From Novosphingobium sp. SG707 (GTDB lineage: Bacteria > Pseudomonadota > Alphaproteobacteria > Sphingomonadales > Sphingomonadaceae): a DNA stretch of 64,000 nucleotides. The stretch is taken from NCBI RefSeq assembly GCF_012275515.1, contig NZ_JAAZQL010000001.1, positions 62,001 through 126,000 of the forward strand, in the 5' to 3' direction. Positions within the stretch are counted from its first letter, which is position 1, and each line of letters starts with the position of its first letter. This document shows, in pieces, positions 1 to 8,044 of this stretch. Both the position numbers and the translations under genes were made by a program. Under the pieces are notes generated by a model that was not told the DNA's origin, did no database searches, and worked only from the letters and a program-made list of their open reading frames with translations.

Positions 1-498
1 ATAATGCTCGCCGGCATGCACCATGACGGGCCCACCGATAGCCAGAGCGGTACCGATGCCATTGGTACCCGCGTCAGTCTCAGTCCAACGTCCGCCCTGC
101 ATCAGAGCGATATCCATACCGGCATGAACAGTGTGGGCATCCCCCGCCGCTTCCAGCACGACTCCGTTGGGGTCCGTGATCAGCATCAGCGAGTTGGTGC
201 CCGCCAGCACATCGGCCGCCTGGACCAGGGTAGGAGCGGCAGCCTGCAGGAGCTGACGGTTCCGCTGGCGCAGATGCGGGACCTGATCGGTGGCCAAATG
301 CGGCGCATATTCAACACCAAGGTTGACCTGAGAGGTGCGGCAACGCTGCCAGCTTTCAATCACCACGTCGCGCACCAGCTTCGGCCCGCAACCCGAACCG
401 GACACAAAATCCTCCCATGCCCTGGCGACGACATGATCACGCTCTTCCAGCACCGCCAATGAGGTTTTTCCTGAGTGCACCACTCCACTCGCAGCCAT
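1..498 (-). CDS. AcoR/MimR-like sigma-54-dependent activator, N-terminal part (runs off the left edge)
   Basis: The minus strand is open from an ATG at 498 to base 1 (166 codons). The start is chosen because AGGAGG (505-510) lies six bases upstream; an ATG at 504 would abut that site. The N-terminus has the AcoR-type pattern: an early ESWQRC stretch, then a GAF-like sensor domain ending in TDAGTNGIGTAL at about residues 142-153. In this family an AAA+ sigma-54 interaction domain and a Fis-type HTH follow; they lie outside the window. MimR, the activator of the mycobacterial mimABCD acetone/propane monooxygenase genes, belongs to this family. The position downstream of a prm-like operon, plus two sigma-54 promoters at 9833-10083, make it the likely local activator. 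The effector is inferred to be a ketone, alcohol or alkane product. Confidence 0.85.
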   Translation of the reverse strand, partial: MAASGVVHSGKTSLAVLEERDHVVARAWEDFVSGSGCGPKLVRDVVIESWQRCRTSQVNLGVEYAPHLATDQVPHLRQRNRQLLQAAAPTLVQAADVLAGTNSLMLITDPNGVVLEAAGDAHTVHAGMDIALMQGGRWTETDAGTNGIGTALAIGGPVMVHAGEHY

Positions 499-585
499 TA
501 GCATCCTCCTGCGCGATCGGTGGACGCCGAGCTTTCCGGGTTCATTCCCAAGCCAACAGGTTCGGGATCGATCCGAGCAGCTTGT

Positions 586-606
586 TTCGGGTCAGGGTGA
601 CCCGAA
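586..606. promoter_or_regulatory. 9-bp perfect inverted repeat upstream of the activator gene
   Basis: TTCGGGTCA (586-594) and TGACCCGAA (598-606) are exact reverse complements separated by GGG. They sit in the 213-base gap between the activator start and the end of the FAD/Fe-S gene. No T-run follows on either strand, so this may be an operator or a mRNA hairpin rather than a classical terminator. Confidence 0.4.
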
Positions 607-711
607 GCGGCATCGACCGATGTGCTTCTCCTCATCCGTGTGGATGTCGAACCCCAGGTCCACTCCACCTCTGCCATGCATCTTAGTCGTGCATTTCAGG
701 CGTTGGTAGTA

Positions 712-3528
712 TTATCGTACCGCTTGCCTTGTTGCTCGCTCCACCAGATAAGCCAATGAACGGTAAGGTATATTTGCGTGATCGCTGAGACCGATTTCGC
801 ATGTCCTGCTGGTCGAATAGCCTTGCGTGCAGCCTGACGGAACCGACTCGGGCAAATCGCGCAGCGCATGATCGTTCAGCTCAGGAAGTGTGAAGCCCTT
901 GTCGCCGGCAAAACCGCAACATCCTATGCCCTGCGGCATCACCACCCGCGTTGCGCAGGCGCGCGCCACCGCCGCCAGCTTGGGCTCCAACCCCATGCGG
1001 CGGCTGCTGCATGTGATATGCAGCATGACCGTCTCGTCCAGTTGGTTGACAGTCAGACGGGGCAGAATCACGTCATGCAGGAACTCTGCAATATCGACGA
1101 TGGCCACGCCGCGCCCCCTCGCCTGTGCACGCCGCCGCAGACGGAAGGTACAGGGGCTGGTGTCCATCAGCACGCGCGGCGCCCCGCTTGCCTCGACAGC
1201 ATCGAGCACGGCGTCGGCCATGCGGTCGGCAGTTGCGGCCAGCCCCTTGCTTTCCCATGCCATGCCGCAACACAGGCCGCTTTCGCAGGGGCTGACGGCA
1301 AGGTTGATGTCCGCGCGCCGAGCCAGCATCGCGAGGATGTCGCTGAGCGGCATATCCGCTGGATCGGCCGCCGCTGGCCCCATGGTGCGCGCCGCGCAGC
1401 TTGAGAGATAGAGCCAATCGGCAGGCCCGTTTGCGATCGGGCGCGCAAGAGGCATAGGCCGGGGCAGATATTCGGGCGCGACAGGCGCAAGTCCACCTGT
1501 CGCCCGCCGCAGCCCGCGGCTGAGCGCAGAAAGATTGCCCCGCCCGATCACCCGTCCTGCCCCCTGCCCCAAACCCAGCATCGCCCGTGTGGCGGCCAGG
1601 GTTGCCGGGAGATGGTCGGCCAGCACATCGCCGATCTTTTGCGCCAGGCCCCCGCGCCGCTTGCCGCGCTCCTGCTTCATCAGAAGGCCCGTCTCGATGC
1701 CCACCGGGCAGGCATTGGCGCAAAGGCCACAGGCCGCACAACTGTCGACGCCAGCAAAGGCGTAGGATTGTTTCAGCGCATCGCCGTCTTCCCCCGCCTC
1801 CTCGCGGCGGGCGATCTCCCGCGCGGCGACGATCCGCTGGCGCGGCGAGAGCGTGAAGCCATGCGAGGGGCATGACGGCTCGCAAAAGCCGCATTCCATG
1901 CAAGTGTCCACCAATGGATCGACCGGCGGCAAGGGCTTGAGATGGTGCAAATGGGCCCGCGGATCATCGTTGAGGATCACGCCCGGATTGAGCAGTCCCA
2001 TCGGATCAAGCAGCGCCTTGATATCGCGCATCAGCCGATAGGCTTGCCCGCCCCATTCGACCTCGACGAAAGGCGCCATGTTGCGTCCGGTCCCATGCTC
2101 GGCCTTGAGCGATCCGTCGAAGCGGGTCACGACGAGCCGGACAACATCGTCCATAAAACGCCGATAACGATCCACTTCGGCCGTATCGTCGAAGTTCTGG
2201 GTGAAAACGAAGTGCAGATTGCCCTCAAGCGCATGGCCGAAGATGATCGCCTCATCATAGCCATGCTGCGCGAAAAGCTGCTGAAGAGCGACCGTGGCAT
2301 GGGACAGGTGCTCGATGGGAAAGGCCACGTCCTCGATGATGACGCTCGTGCCCGGTCGGCGCATGGCTCCCACTGCCGGAAACATGCCCTTGCGCACCTT
2401 CCAATAGGCCTCGGTGATCGCCGGATCGCGCTCGAAATGAGCAGGGTTCAGCATGATCTGGCCGGCCAGGCGGCGCGTGACCTGTTCGATCCGCGACACA
2501 AGATCGGCCTCGTCACTGCCCCGGATCTCGACCAGCAGCGCCGCCGCCGTCGGTCCCAGATCCGCGATACCATGTGGGATACCGGGCTTGCCCTCCACCG
2601 AGCGCAAGGAGGCGCGGTCCATCAGCTCAGCAGCGGCGACAGGTTCATGGCGCAGGGCCATCACAGCGCGCGCCGCCGCCTCCACATCCGCAAACAGCAG
2701 CAATGCGCTGGCCTTGTCGCTGTGTTCGGGAACCGTGCGCAGGACCACTTCCGCGATGAAGCCGAGCGTTCCTTCCGAGCCGATCATCAGATGCTGGAGA
2801 ATGTCGAAGGGATCCGTGAAATCGACCAAGGCATTGAGGGCATAGCCGGTGGTGTTCTTGATGGCGAACTTGCGCGTGATGAGTTCACGCAGCGGAGCAT
2901 CCGCACGCACCGCCTGCCCCATGGCAGCAAGCCTCTCCAGCAGGGCGCCATGGGTCTTGCGAAAGCGTGCTCTGCTGGCAAGACTGGCCGTATCGACCGT
3001 TCCGCCATCGGCCAGAATGATGCGCATCGATTCCAGCGTCTGATAGCTGTTCTGCGCCGTGCCGCAGCACATGCCGCTCGAATTGTTGGCAACGATGCCA
3101 CCGATCTTGGCGCTGGCGATCGAGGCGGGATCGGGACCGATCTTGCGCCCGTGAAACGCCAGCGCCCGATTGGCCGCAGCGCCGATCACCCCCGGCTGCA
3201 ATGTAACCGTCGCGCCATCGGCGCCGACGCGCACCTTGCGCCAGCCATCGCCCAGAACCACCAGAAGGCTGTCGCTGATCGCCTGACCCGATAGGCTGGT
3301 GCCCGCCGCCCGAAAGGTGACCGGCGCCTCGTGACGGCAGGCGACATCCAGCACATGGCGGACCTCGGCTTCGGATTCGACAAAGACCACAAGGTCGGGA
3401 ATCATGCGATAGAAGCTGGCATCCGTACCATAGGCCAGGCGTCGCAGTTCATCCTCGATCAGCCGCTTGCCCGGAATGACCGCCCCGAGATCGCGCCTGA
3501 TCGCCCTTGTCCTCGCATCCTTCATCAT
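712..3528 (-). CDS. FAD-linked oxidase with 4Fe-4S and CCG domains, D-lactate dehydrogenase type
   Basis: A protein of about 938 residues joining an LDHD/GlcD-like flavoprotein to a GlpC-like iron-sulfur half. Visible are the FAD-binding_4 region (TFRAAGTSLSGQA, then GGIVANNSSGM), the FAD-oxidase C domain, two 4Fe-4S motifs (CMECGFCEPSCP near residue 540, CAACGLCANACP near 596), and two CCG-type cysteine motifs (ESGLCCGMAWESKG, IGCCGFAGDKG). Such proteins oxidise D-lactate or related 2-hydroxyacids and pass electrons to the respiratory chain. E. coli YdiJ, of the same architecture, acts on D-2-hydroxyglutarate, so the substrate is inferred. The frame is open to an ATG at 3651 that overlaps the groEL stop (ATGA), but homologues start close to the ATG at 3528. 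It lies in the monooxygenase operon and could turn methylglyoxal-derived D-lactate into pyruvate. Confidence 0.85.
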   Translation of the reverse strand: MMKDARTRAIRRDLGAVIPGKRLIEDELRRLAYGTDASFYRMIPDLVVFVESEAEVRHVLDVACRHEAPVTFRAAGTSLSGQAISDSLLVVLGDGWRKVRVGADGATVTLQPGVIGAAANRALAFHGRKIGPDPASIASAKIGGIVANNSSGMCCGTAQNSYQTLESMRIILADGGTVDTASLASRARFRKTHGALLERLAAMGQAVRADAPLRELITRKFAIKNTTGYALNALVDFTDPFDILQHLMIGSEGTLGFIAEVVLRTVPEHSDKASALLLFADVEAAARAVMALRHEPVAAAELMDRASLRSVEGKPGIPHGIADLGPTAAALLVEIRGSDEADLVSRIEQVTRRLAGQIMLNPAHFERDPAITEAYWKVRKGMFPAVGAMRRPGTSVIIEDVAFPIEHLSHATVALQQLFAQHGYDEAIIFGHALEGNLHFVFTQNFDDTAEVDRYRRFMDDVVRLVVTRFDGSLKAEHGTGRNMAPFVEVEWGGQAYRLMRDIKALLDPMGLLNPGVILNDDPRAHLHHLKPLPPVDPLVDTCMECGFCEPSCPSHGFTLSPRQRIVAAREIARREEAGEDGDALKQSYAFAGVDSCAACGLCANACPVGIETGLLMKQERGKRRGGLAQKIGDVLADHLPATLAATRAMLGLGQGAGRVIGRGNLSALSRGLRRATGGLAPVAPEYLPRPMPLARPIANGPADWLYLSSCAARTMGPAAADPADMPLSDILAMLARRADINLAVSPCESGLCCGMAWESKGLAATADRMADAVLDAVEASGAPRVLMDTSPCTFRLRRRAQARGRGVAIVDIAEFLHDVILPRLTVNQLDETVMLHITCSSRRMGLEPKLAAVARACATRVVMPQGIGCCGFAGDKGFTLPELNDHALRDLPESVPSGCTQGYSTSRTCEIGLSDHANIPYRSLAYLVERATRQAVR

Positions 3529-3647
3529 TGTCCCAACCCGGTTCACCAACCCCATCCCTTCGCAAAGGATGCCCGTCTGATGAACGGACACCCCTGCCTG
3601 ATCTGCTGCCGACCGGCGAGCGCTCGCACTGCCGGTCGGGTCACGCC

Positions 3648-5285
3648 TCATGCCCGGCCGTAGACTTCCGCCCCGCCGCCACGGGCAGGACCGGCCGTCG
3701 GATCAAAGTCCTCCGGCAGGTCGACGACCAGCGAATGTGTCGTCAGAATCAGCTTGGCCACCGAAACGGCATTGGCCAAGGCAGCCAGAGTTACCCGCAC
3801 CGGATCGATGACCCCGGCGGCAAAAGTGTCGCCAAAGACGCCGGACCTGGCATCAAAGCCAATACCGCTTTCGGCATCGACCACCTGTGCCACGACCTGA
3901 TCGGAATCGCGCCCCGCATTGCGCGCGATGATCGCCAGCGGCTGGCGCACGGCCTCCTGAACCAACGCGATACCGGCGCGCACGCCGCCCTCATGCTCAT
4001 CCACCAGCGACTGGAGCAGGCGCGAGAGCTGGGCCAGCGCCGTGCCGCCGCCCGGAACCACACCTTCATCCCGCGCGGCACGCGTGGCGTTGAGCCCGTC
4101 ATCGAGAAGCTGGGCCGTCCGCTTTTGCTCGACCGGTGTCGCGCCACCGGCAAGCAACACAGCCGTACCGCGTGTCAGCTTGGCAAGACGCTCGGCGTAT
4201 TTGTCGCGCTCGATGTTCTGCGGCGCCTCATCCCACAGTTGCTTCACCAGACGCCTGCGACCGGCGATGGCGTCCTCGTCGCCCTGCGCACCGCGAATGA
4301 CCGTGGCCGAGGCCGTGATGTGAACATGGGCCGCCGAGCCCAGATCCCCAACCGTGGCATCCTCGATCCTGCCGCCCAGATCCCGCGCGATCACACGGGC
4401 CCCGGTCATGATGCCCAGGTCTTCCATCATCGCCTTGCGCCAATGGCCGAATTCGGGCGGATTGATGGCCACGACCGTCCCGTGCCCCTGCGCACGCGCC
4501 TGCATGATCGCGGCGATGGCTTCGGGCGAAATCTCGTCGGCCACCAGCAGCAGCGGGCGACCGCTGGCGCGCAGCGCCGCCAGCAAACGCAGCACGGGCT
4601 CAGCCGAAAGCACCTTGTTATCGGTCAGCAGGATGGCCGCATCCTCCAGATCGGCCGCCAGGCTCGACGCGTCCGTCGCCATGTGATGCGAAACGAAACC
4701 CCGGTCGAGGACGACCCCCTCATCGACATCCAGCCGAGTCGGCGTACCGGGCAGACCGTATTCGACATTGATCACACCTTCAGGCCCGACCCGCTCGACC
4801 GCTTCCGCGATCAGCGCCCCCAGCGCCTCCTGCGTCGAGGCGACATTGGCGACCATCCGCAATTCGCCCTGCCGGACCGGGCGGGCCAGATCCACCAGTT
4901 CGCGCGCCAACGCCTGATGCGCCCGGTCGATGCCCGCGATCACATCGGCGGCCTTGTGGCCGTCCTCAACCAGCGGAACCCCGCCCTGCACCAGCGCATT
5001 GGCCAGCGCCGTCGCGGTCGTGGTGCCATCACCTGCGACCTCATTGGTCTGCATTGAAACTTCGCGCACCACCTGCGCGCCCAGATTTTCGAAACGGCAG
5101 GGCAGTTCGATTTCCGCCGCGATGCTCACGCCATCGCGTGACACCAGCGGCGTCCCGATCGGCCGGTCGATGATCGCATTGGTGCCCTTTGGCCCCAGCG
5201 TGCCCACCACAGCCCGCGACAGCTTGTCCACCCCCCGCGCCAGCGCAGCCCTCGCCTCTCCATCATACAGCATGATCTTGGCCAT
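3648..5285 (-). CDS. GroEL-type chaperonin paralogue of the monooxygenase operon (PrmG/MimG-like)
   Basis: 545 residues, the usual GroEL length. The signature GDGTTTATALA near residue 86 and the GVVPGGGTAL region are intact. The C-terminus ends RGGGAEVYGRA and lacks the Gly-Gly-Met repeats of housekeeping GroEL, and no groES is adjacent. In actinobacterial mimABCD clusters a dedicated GroEL-like protein is needed for productive folding of the large oxygenase subunit, and this gene occupies the equivalent place after the coupling-protein gene. The start has a GAGGAG site. The gap upstream to prmD contains a strong hairpin. The next gene can start at an ATG overlapping this stop codon. Confidence 0.93.
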   Translation of the reverse strand: MAKIMLYDGEARAALARGVDKLSRAVVGTLGPKGTNAIIDRPIGTPLVSRDGVSIAAEIELPCRFENLGAQVVREVSMQTNEVAGDGTTTATALANALVQGGVPLVEDGHKAADVIAGIDRAHQALARELVDLARPVRQGELRMVANVASTQEALGALIAEAVERVGPEGVINVEYGLPGTPTRLDVDEGVVLDRGFVSHHMATDASSLAADLEDAAILLTDNKVLSAEPVLRLLAALRASGRPLLLVADEISPEAIAAIMQARAQGHGTVVAINPPEFGHWRKAMMEDLGIMTGARVIARDLGGRIEDATVGDLGSAAHVHITASATVIRGAQGDEDAIAGRRRLVKQLWDEAPQNIERDKYAERLAKLTRGTAVLLAGGATPVEQKRTAQLLDDGLNATRAARDEGVVPGGGTALAQLSRLLQSLVDEHEGGVRAGIALVQEAVRQPLAIIARNAGRDSDQVVAQVVDAESGIGFDARSGVFGDTFAAGVIDPVRVTLAALANAVSVAKLILTTHSLVVDLPEDFDPTAGPARGGGAEVYGRA

Positions 5286-5353
5286 CAGTCATCTCCTCGT
5301 CATCTCCCGCTTGCGCACGGGCTGATTGTTCTTGTCCGGTTGTAAAGGCAGAT

Positions 5354-5381
5354 GCTCCGGCAAGCCCATGCCTGCCGGAGC
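5354..5381 (-). promoter_or_regulatory. Intercistronic hairpin between prmD and groEL
   Basis: GCTCCGGCA (5354-5362) and TGCCGGAGC (5373-5381) form a perfect 9-bp stem with a 10-base loop just downstream of the prmD stop. Read on the minus strand it is followed by only a short T stretch, so partial termination, processing or 3'-end protection of the prmABCD message is more likely than full termination. Confidence 0.5.
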
Positions 5382-5391
5382 CGGCGCGGTG

Positions 5392-5748
5392 TCACTCGTA
5401 TTCCAGCGCCTCATCCATATCGCCGAAGAGGACCACGGTGTTCTCGTCGATCATCACCATCCGCCCATAATGGGTCGAGGTGGAGATCTCGAAGATATGC
5501 GGGGTCATCTCACGGCCCAGAGCGTCGCTGATCTCCTCCATGTTGAAGACGATCTTGCCCTCGCCATCCATGCGGATCATAGCAGGCAGATAGGTGATCT
5601 TGATGCCTGGCTTGTCCTGCATCACCTCGGCGATACAGCGCGCCTCGACGCTGTCGTTCATGGTGACGCCGCACTGGTGGGAGATGGTGCGCTCCTGCTT
5701 GATCTGGTCAAGCGGGGTGAAGAGTTGCTGTTCGCTTGTAAGGGCCAT
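5392..5748 (-). CDS. prmD: Monooxygenase coupling/effector protein (MmoB/DmpM family)
   Basis: A 118-residue cytosolic protein of the expected size for the regulatory component of soluble di-iron monooxygenases. It contains the MmoB-like segments GVTMNDSVEARCIAEVM and PGIKITYLPAMIRMDG. Family members bind no cofactor; they dock on the hydroxylase to tune oxygen activation and substrate access. It follows prmC by 28 bases with a good AAAGGAA ribosome site. The order large subunit, reductase, small subunit, coupling protein is that of prmABCD/mimABCD rather than of methane monooxygenase. Confidence 0.9.
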   Translation of the reverse strand: MALTSEQQLFTPLDQIKQERTISHQCGVTMNDSVEARCIAEVMQDKPGIKITYLPAMIRMDGEGKIVFNMEEISDALGREMTPHIFEISTSTHYGRMVMIDENTVVLFGDMDEALEYE

Positions 5749-5776
5749 AGGTCAGTTCCTTTCCATGTCGCGCCAA

Positions 5777-6883
5777 TTATTCGGCGGGTTCGGTTTCCAG
5801 ACCGGGCATCGGCACCTGCGTGGCAAAAACGCCGATTTCCCGGACGATGGCCTGAAGCCGGTTGATCGCCGAGGCATAGGCTTCGGCAAACTGCGCGCTC
5901 TTGACGCGTGGCTGCGACCAGATGGGTTGCAGGTCCATCGCGGCCTGGGTGGCAATGGGCTGGTACTTGTCGAACCAGTCATGCAGCACCCGGCGGTTGG
6001 CCTCGCCATGCTCGGCATCGGCCACCAGCATGGCGAAGAGTTCGACCGTATTGGCCAGATTGCGTTCGTAATCGGCCTCGGCGGCGGACACGACCGAAGG
6101 GGTCGAATAGTCGTTCTGGGGCGCGGCGGCCTGCATCAGGAAGCCGGAGCGGAACAGCTCACCGATCAGGGGCTCGAACAGAACATTGACGATGAAATAC
6201 TGTTCAAGGAAGTCATTGGCGCCGCGCGCGCATTCGACCAATTCGCGCGTCTTCTGCCAGATCGGGCTTTCCAGCCAGGCCCGCTTGCCCACATCGACAT
6301 CGAAGCCGTCGATGTCGAGCGCGATCTCGCCCAGATAGAGCGTGAGATCCTGCGCCAGCCGCAGCTTGTAGGAGGAATTGGTCAGGATCGCATTGTTGAC
6401 CATCTGGGTATAGCCATAGCGCTGTGCCCGCATCAGCGAGGTGCCCGCACCATATTCGGCATGTTTGAAGGCCCCCAGATGCTCTTGCAGCACCTTAACC
6501 CATGCCGCATCGAAGCGTTTGGGCGCACCGGCGCGGCGGGCATTGTCGATGACGTTCTTGATCATCCCGCAGATGGTCGACTGGCGCTGGTAATGCGTGC
6601 GTTCCCATTCCTGGTCGGGCGCGCGATAGCGATGCCAGTCGCTGCTCTTGAGCGCGGTCCAGTCCTTGGAATAGGTGGGCACGCCGTCGCCGAAGCTGAT
6701 GATCCAGTCCTGAAGCAGATAGCGTTCCGGGTCAGGCTGGACGTCGACGGTCACGTCTTCATAGTGGGTGGCGCGACGACCCTTGGGTTCATAATAATTG
6801 TAGGACCGGCTGTCCGATCCGGGAAAAATCTTGGCCCCAGCGGCGGCCGATTTTTGTTCATTTTCCAGTACTGGCGCGTTCAT
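5777..6883 (-). CDS. prmC: Propane/acetone-type monooxygenase hydroxylase beta (small) subunit
   Basis: 368 residues, a ferritin-like helical protein of the MmoY/TmoE/PrmC group. It lacks the di-iron ligand set and serves as the structural partner of the alpha subunit in an (alpha-beta)2 hydroxylase. Recognisable features are the N-terminal GRRATHYEDVTVDVQPDPER segment, common in beta subunits, and long helices rich in aromatic residues. The start follows GGAGAGGATAAAGAC. It lies 17 bases after the reductase stop, so the two are co-translated from one message. Confidence 0.92.
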   Translation of the reverse strand: MNAPVLENEQKSAAAGAKIFPGSDSRSYNYYEPKGRRATHYEDVTVDVQPDPERYLLQDWIISFGDGVPTYSKDWTALKSSDWHRYRAPDQEWERTHYQRQSTICGMIKNVIDNARRAGAPKRFDAAWVKVLQEHLGAFKHAEYGAGTSLMRAQRYGYTQMVNNAILTNSSYKLRLAQDLTLYLGEIALDIDGFDVDVGKRAWLESPIWQKTRELVECARGANDFLEQYFIVNVLFEPLIGELFRSGFLMQAAAPQNDYSTPSVVSAAEADYERNLANTVELFAMLVADAEHGEANRRVLHDWFDKYQPIATQAAMDLQPIWSQPRVKSAQFAEAYASAINRLQAIVREIGVFATQVPMPGLETEPAE

Positions 6884-6900
6884 GTCTTTATCCTCTCCAG

Positions 6901-7959
6901 TTATTCACTCGTTGCCGGGGTGAATTTGTCGAAATACATGCGTGCTGAATCAATGCCGGCGATCTGCATCACCGGTGTCGCGCTATCGATCATGACCGGG
7001 GGGCCGCAGCCGTAGGCGTCGGCATTCTCGATATCGTCCATGGTCATGATATGGCGGCGCAACACATCGTGGATGAAGCCGACCTCGCCGGTCCAGCCAT
7101 CTCCCTCCTCCGCATGGGAGAGCGCTGGGATGAACTTGAAATCGGGCATGCTGGCCTCAAACTCGGCAAAAACGTCGAGTTCGAACAGGTCCTTCACCGT
7201 GCGGGCGCCGTAGTAGAAGCGCACCGGGCGGGTTTCGCCGCTGGCCGCCTGGTCCTTCAGGATCGAGAGCAAAGGCGCCATGCCCGACCCGCCGCCGACA
7301 AGGATCATCGGCCCATCGCGGTTTTCGCGCCGCGAGCAGGAACCATAGGGCCCCTTGACGGTGATCCGCGCACCGATCTGCGCGGCGCCGATGGCCGTCG
7401 AAAACGCGCCGCCCGGATACTTCTTGATGATGAATTCAAGACGGCTTGGATCGCTGGGCGGGTTGCCCATCGAATAAGAGCGCGTGATCCCGGCCTCGAC
7501 CAGCGTCAGATCGGCAAACTGGCCCGCCCAGAATTTCATGGGCTCGTCGAGTTCGACCGCGATCCGGACGATGTCGTGAGTCAGCGGCTCGACCTTGGCA
7601 AGGCGACCGTTGAACTCCTTCACCGCGATCGAACGGGACAGTTCCTCCTCGTCGAAATTGAGCAGTTCGACTTCGATGTCGCTGTAGACCAGCGTCCGAC
7701 ACAGCAGGATCTGACCGTTCTCACGCTCAGGGTCCGACAGGGCAAATGTCGAATATTTCAGCATCTCGACATCCCCTTCGTTAAGGATGCACTTGCAGGC
7801 CGAGCATTGCCCTTCCTTGCAGCCGTGGGGCAGCGCCACGCCCTGGCGGAAAGCGGCATCAAGCACCGTTTCGCCTTCCTCCACCTGCATTTCCACGCCA
7901 ACCGGCTCCAGGCGCACCGTGTGCACGGCGGCCGCCGGTTTCTTCATCTCTTGTCCCAT
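6901..7959 (-). CDS. prmB: Monooxygenase NADH reductase with plant-type 2Fe-2S domain
   Basis: 352 residues. An N-terminal plant-type ferredoxin carries the 2Fe-2S ligands C47, C52, C55 (GCKEGQCSAC) and C87 (ILLCRT). An FNR-type FAD domain follows (RSYSMGNPP binds FAD), then an NAD domain (LVGGGSGMAPLLSIL and the terminal YGCGPPVM). It passes electrons from NADH to the PrmA/PrmC hydroxylase. It resembles MmoC/PrmB/MimB reductases. The start is an ATG behind a GGGGAGGAG site. It lies 85 bases downstream of prmA, and a hairpin in that gap could lower its expression relative to the hydroxylase. Confidence 0.93.
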   Translation of the reverse strand: MGQEMKKPAAAVHTVRLEPVGVEMQVEEGETVLDAAFRQGVALPHGCKEGQCSACKCILNEGDVEMLKYSTFALSDPERENGQILLCRTLVYSDIEVELLNFDEEELSRSIAVKEFNGRLAKVEPLTHDIVRIAVELDEPMKFWAGQFADLTLVEAGITRSYSMGNPPSDPSRLEFIIKKYPGGAFSTAIGAAQIGARITVKGPYGSCSRRENRDGPMILVGGGSGMAPLLSILKDQAASGETRPVRFYYGARTVKDLFELDVFAEFEASMPDFKFIPALSHAEEGDGWTGEVGFIHDVLRRHIMTMDDIENADAYGCGPPVMIDSATPVMQIAGIDSARMYFDKFTPATSE

Positions 7960-8004
7960 GGGACTCCTCCCCTGATGTTTTTTCGGGACCGCTGTCGGGG
8001 CATG

Positions 8005-8032
8005 GCGGGCGAAGGAATTTCCCTCCGCCCGC
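8005..8032 (-). promoter_or_regulatory. Intercistronic hairpin between prmA and prmB
   Basis: GCGGGCG (8005-8011) pairs with CGCCCGC (8026-8032), and the inner bases GAAGGAA/TTCCCTC extend the stem imperfectly. It lies directly after the prmA stop. There is no immediate T-run, so it looks like a processing or attenuation element that would favour the alpha-subunit part of the message. Confidence 0.45.
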
Positions 8033-8044
8033 TGCCGGCAGGGA

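Noticed and set aside
4..462. 152-codon plus-strand frame at the left edge
   Set aside because: The minus strand encodes a GAF-containing activator with the typical TDAGTNGIGTAL motif over the same DNA.
565..574. GGATCGATCC palindrome near the activator gene
   Set aside because: A 10-bp restriction-like palindrome is expected by chance in this GC-rich sequence, and no second copy was seen beside it.
1942..3294. 450-codon plus-strand open frame
   Set aside because: Lies antisense to the FAD/Fe-S protein gene; low-complexity mix of R, H, G typical of the shadow frame of GC-rich genes; no motif.
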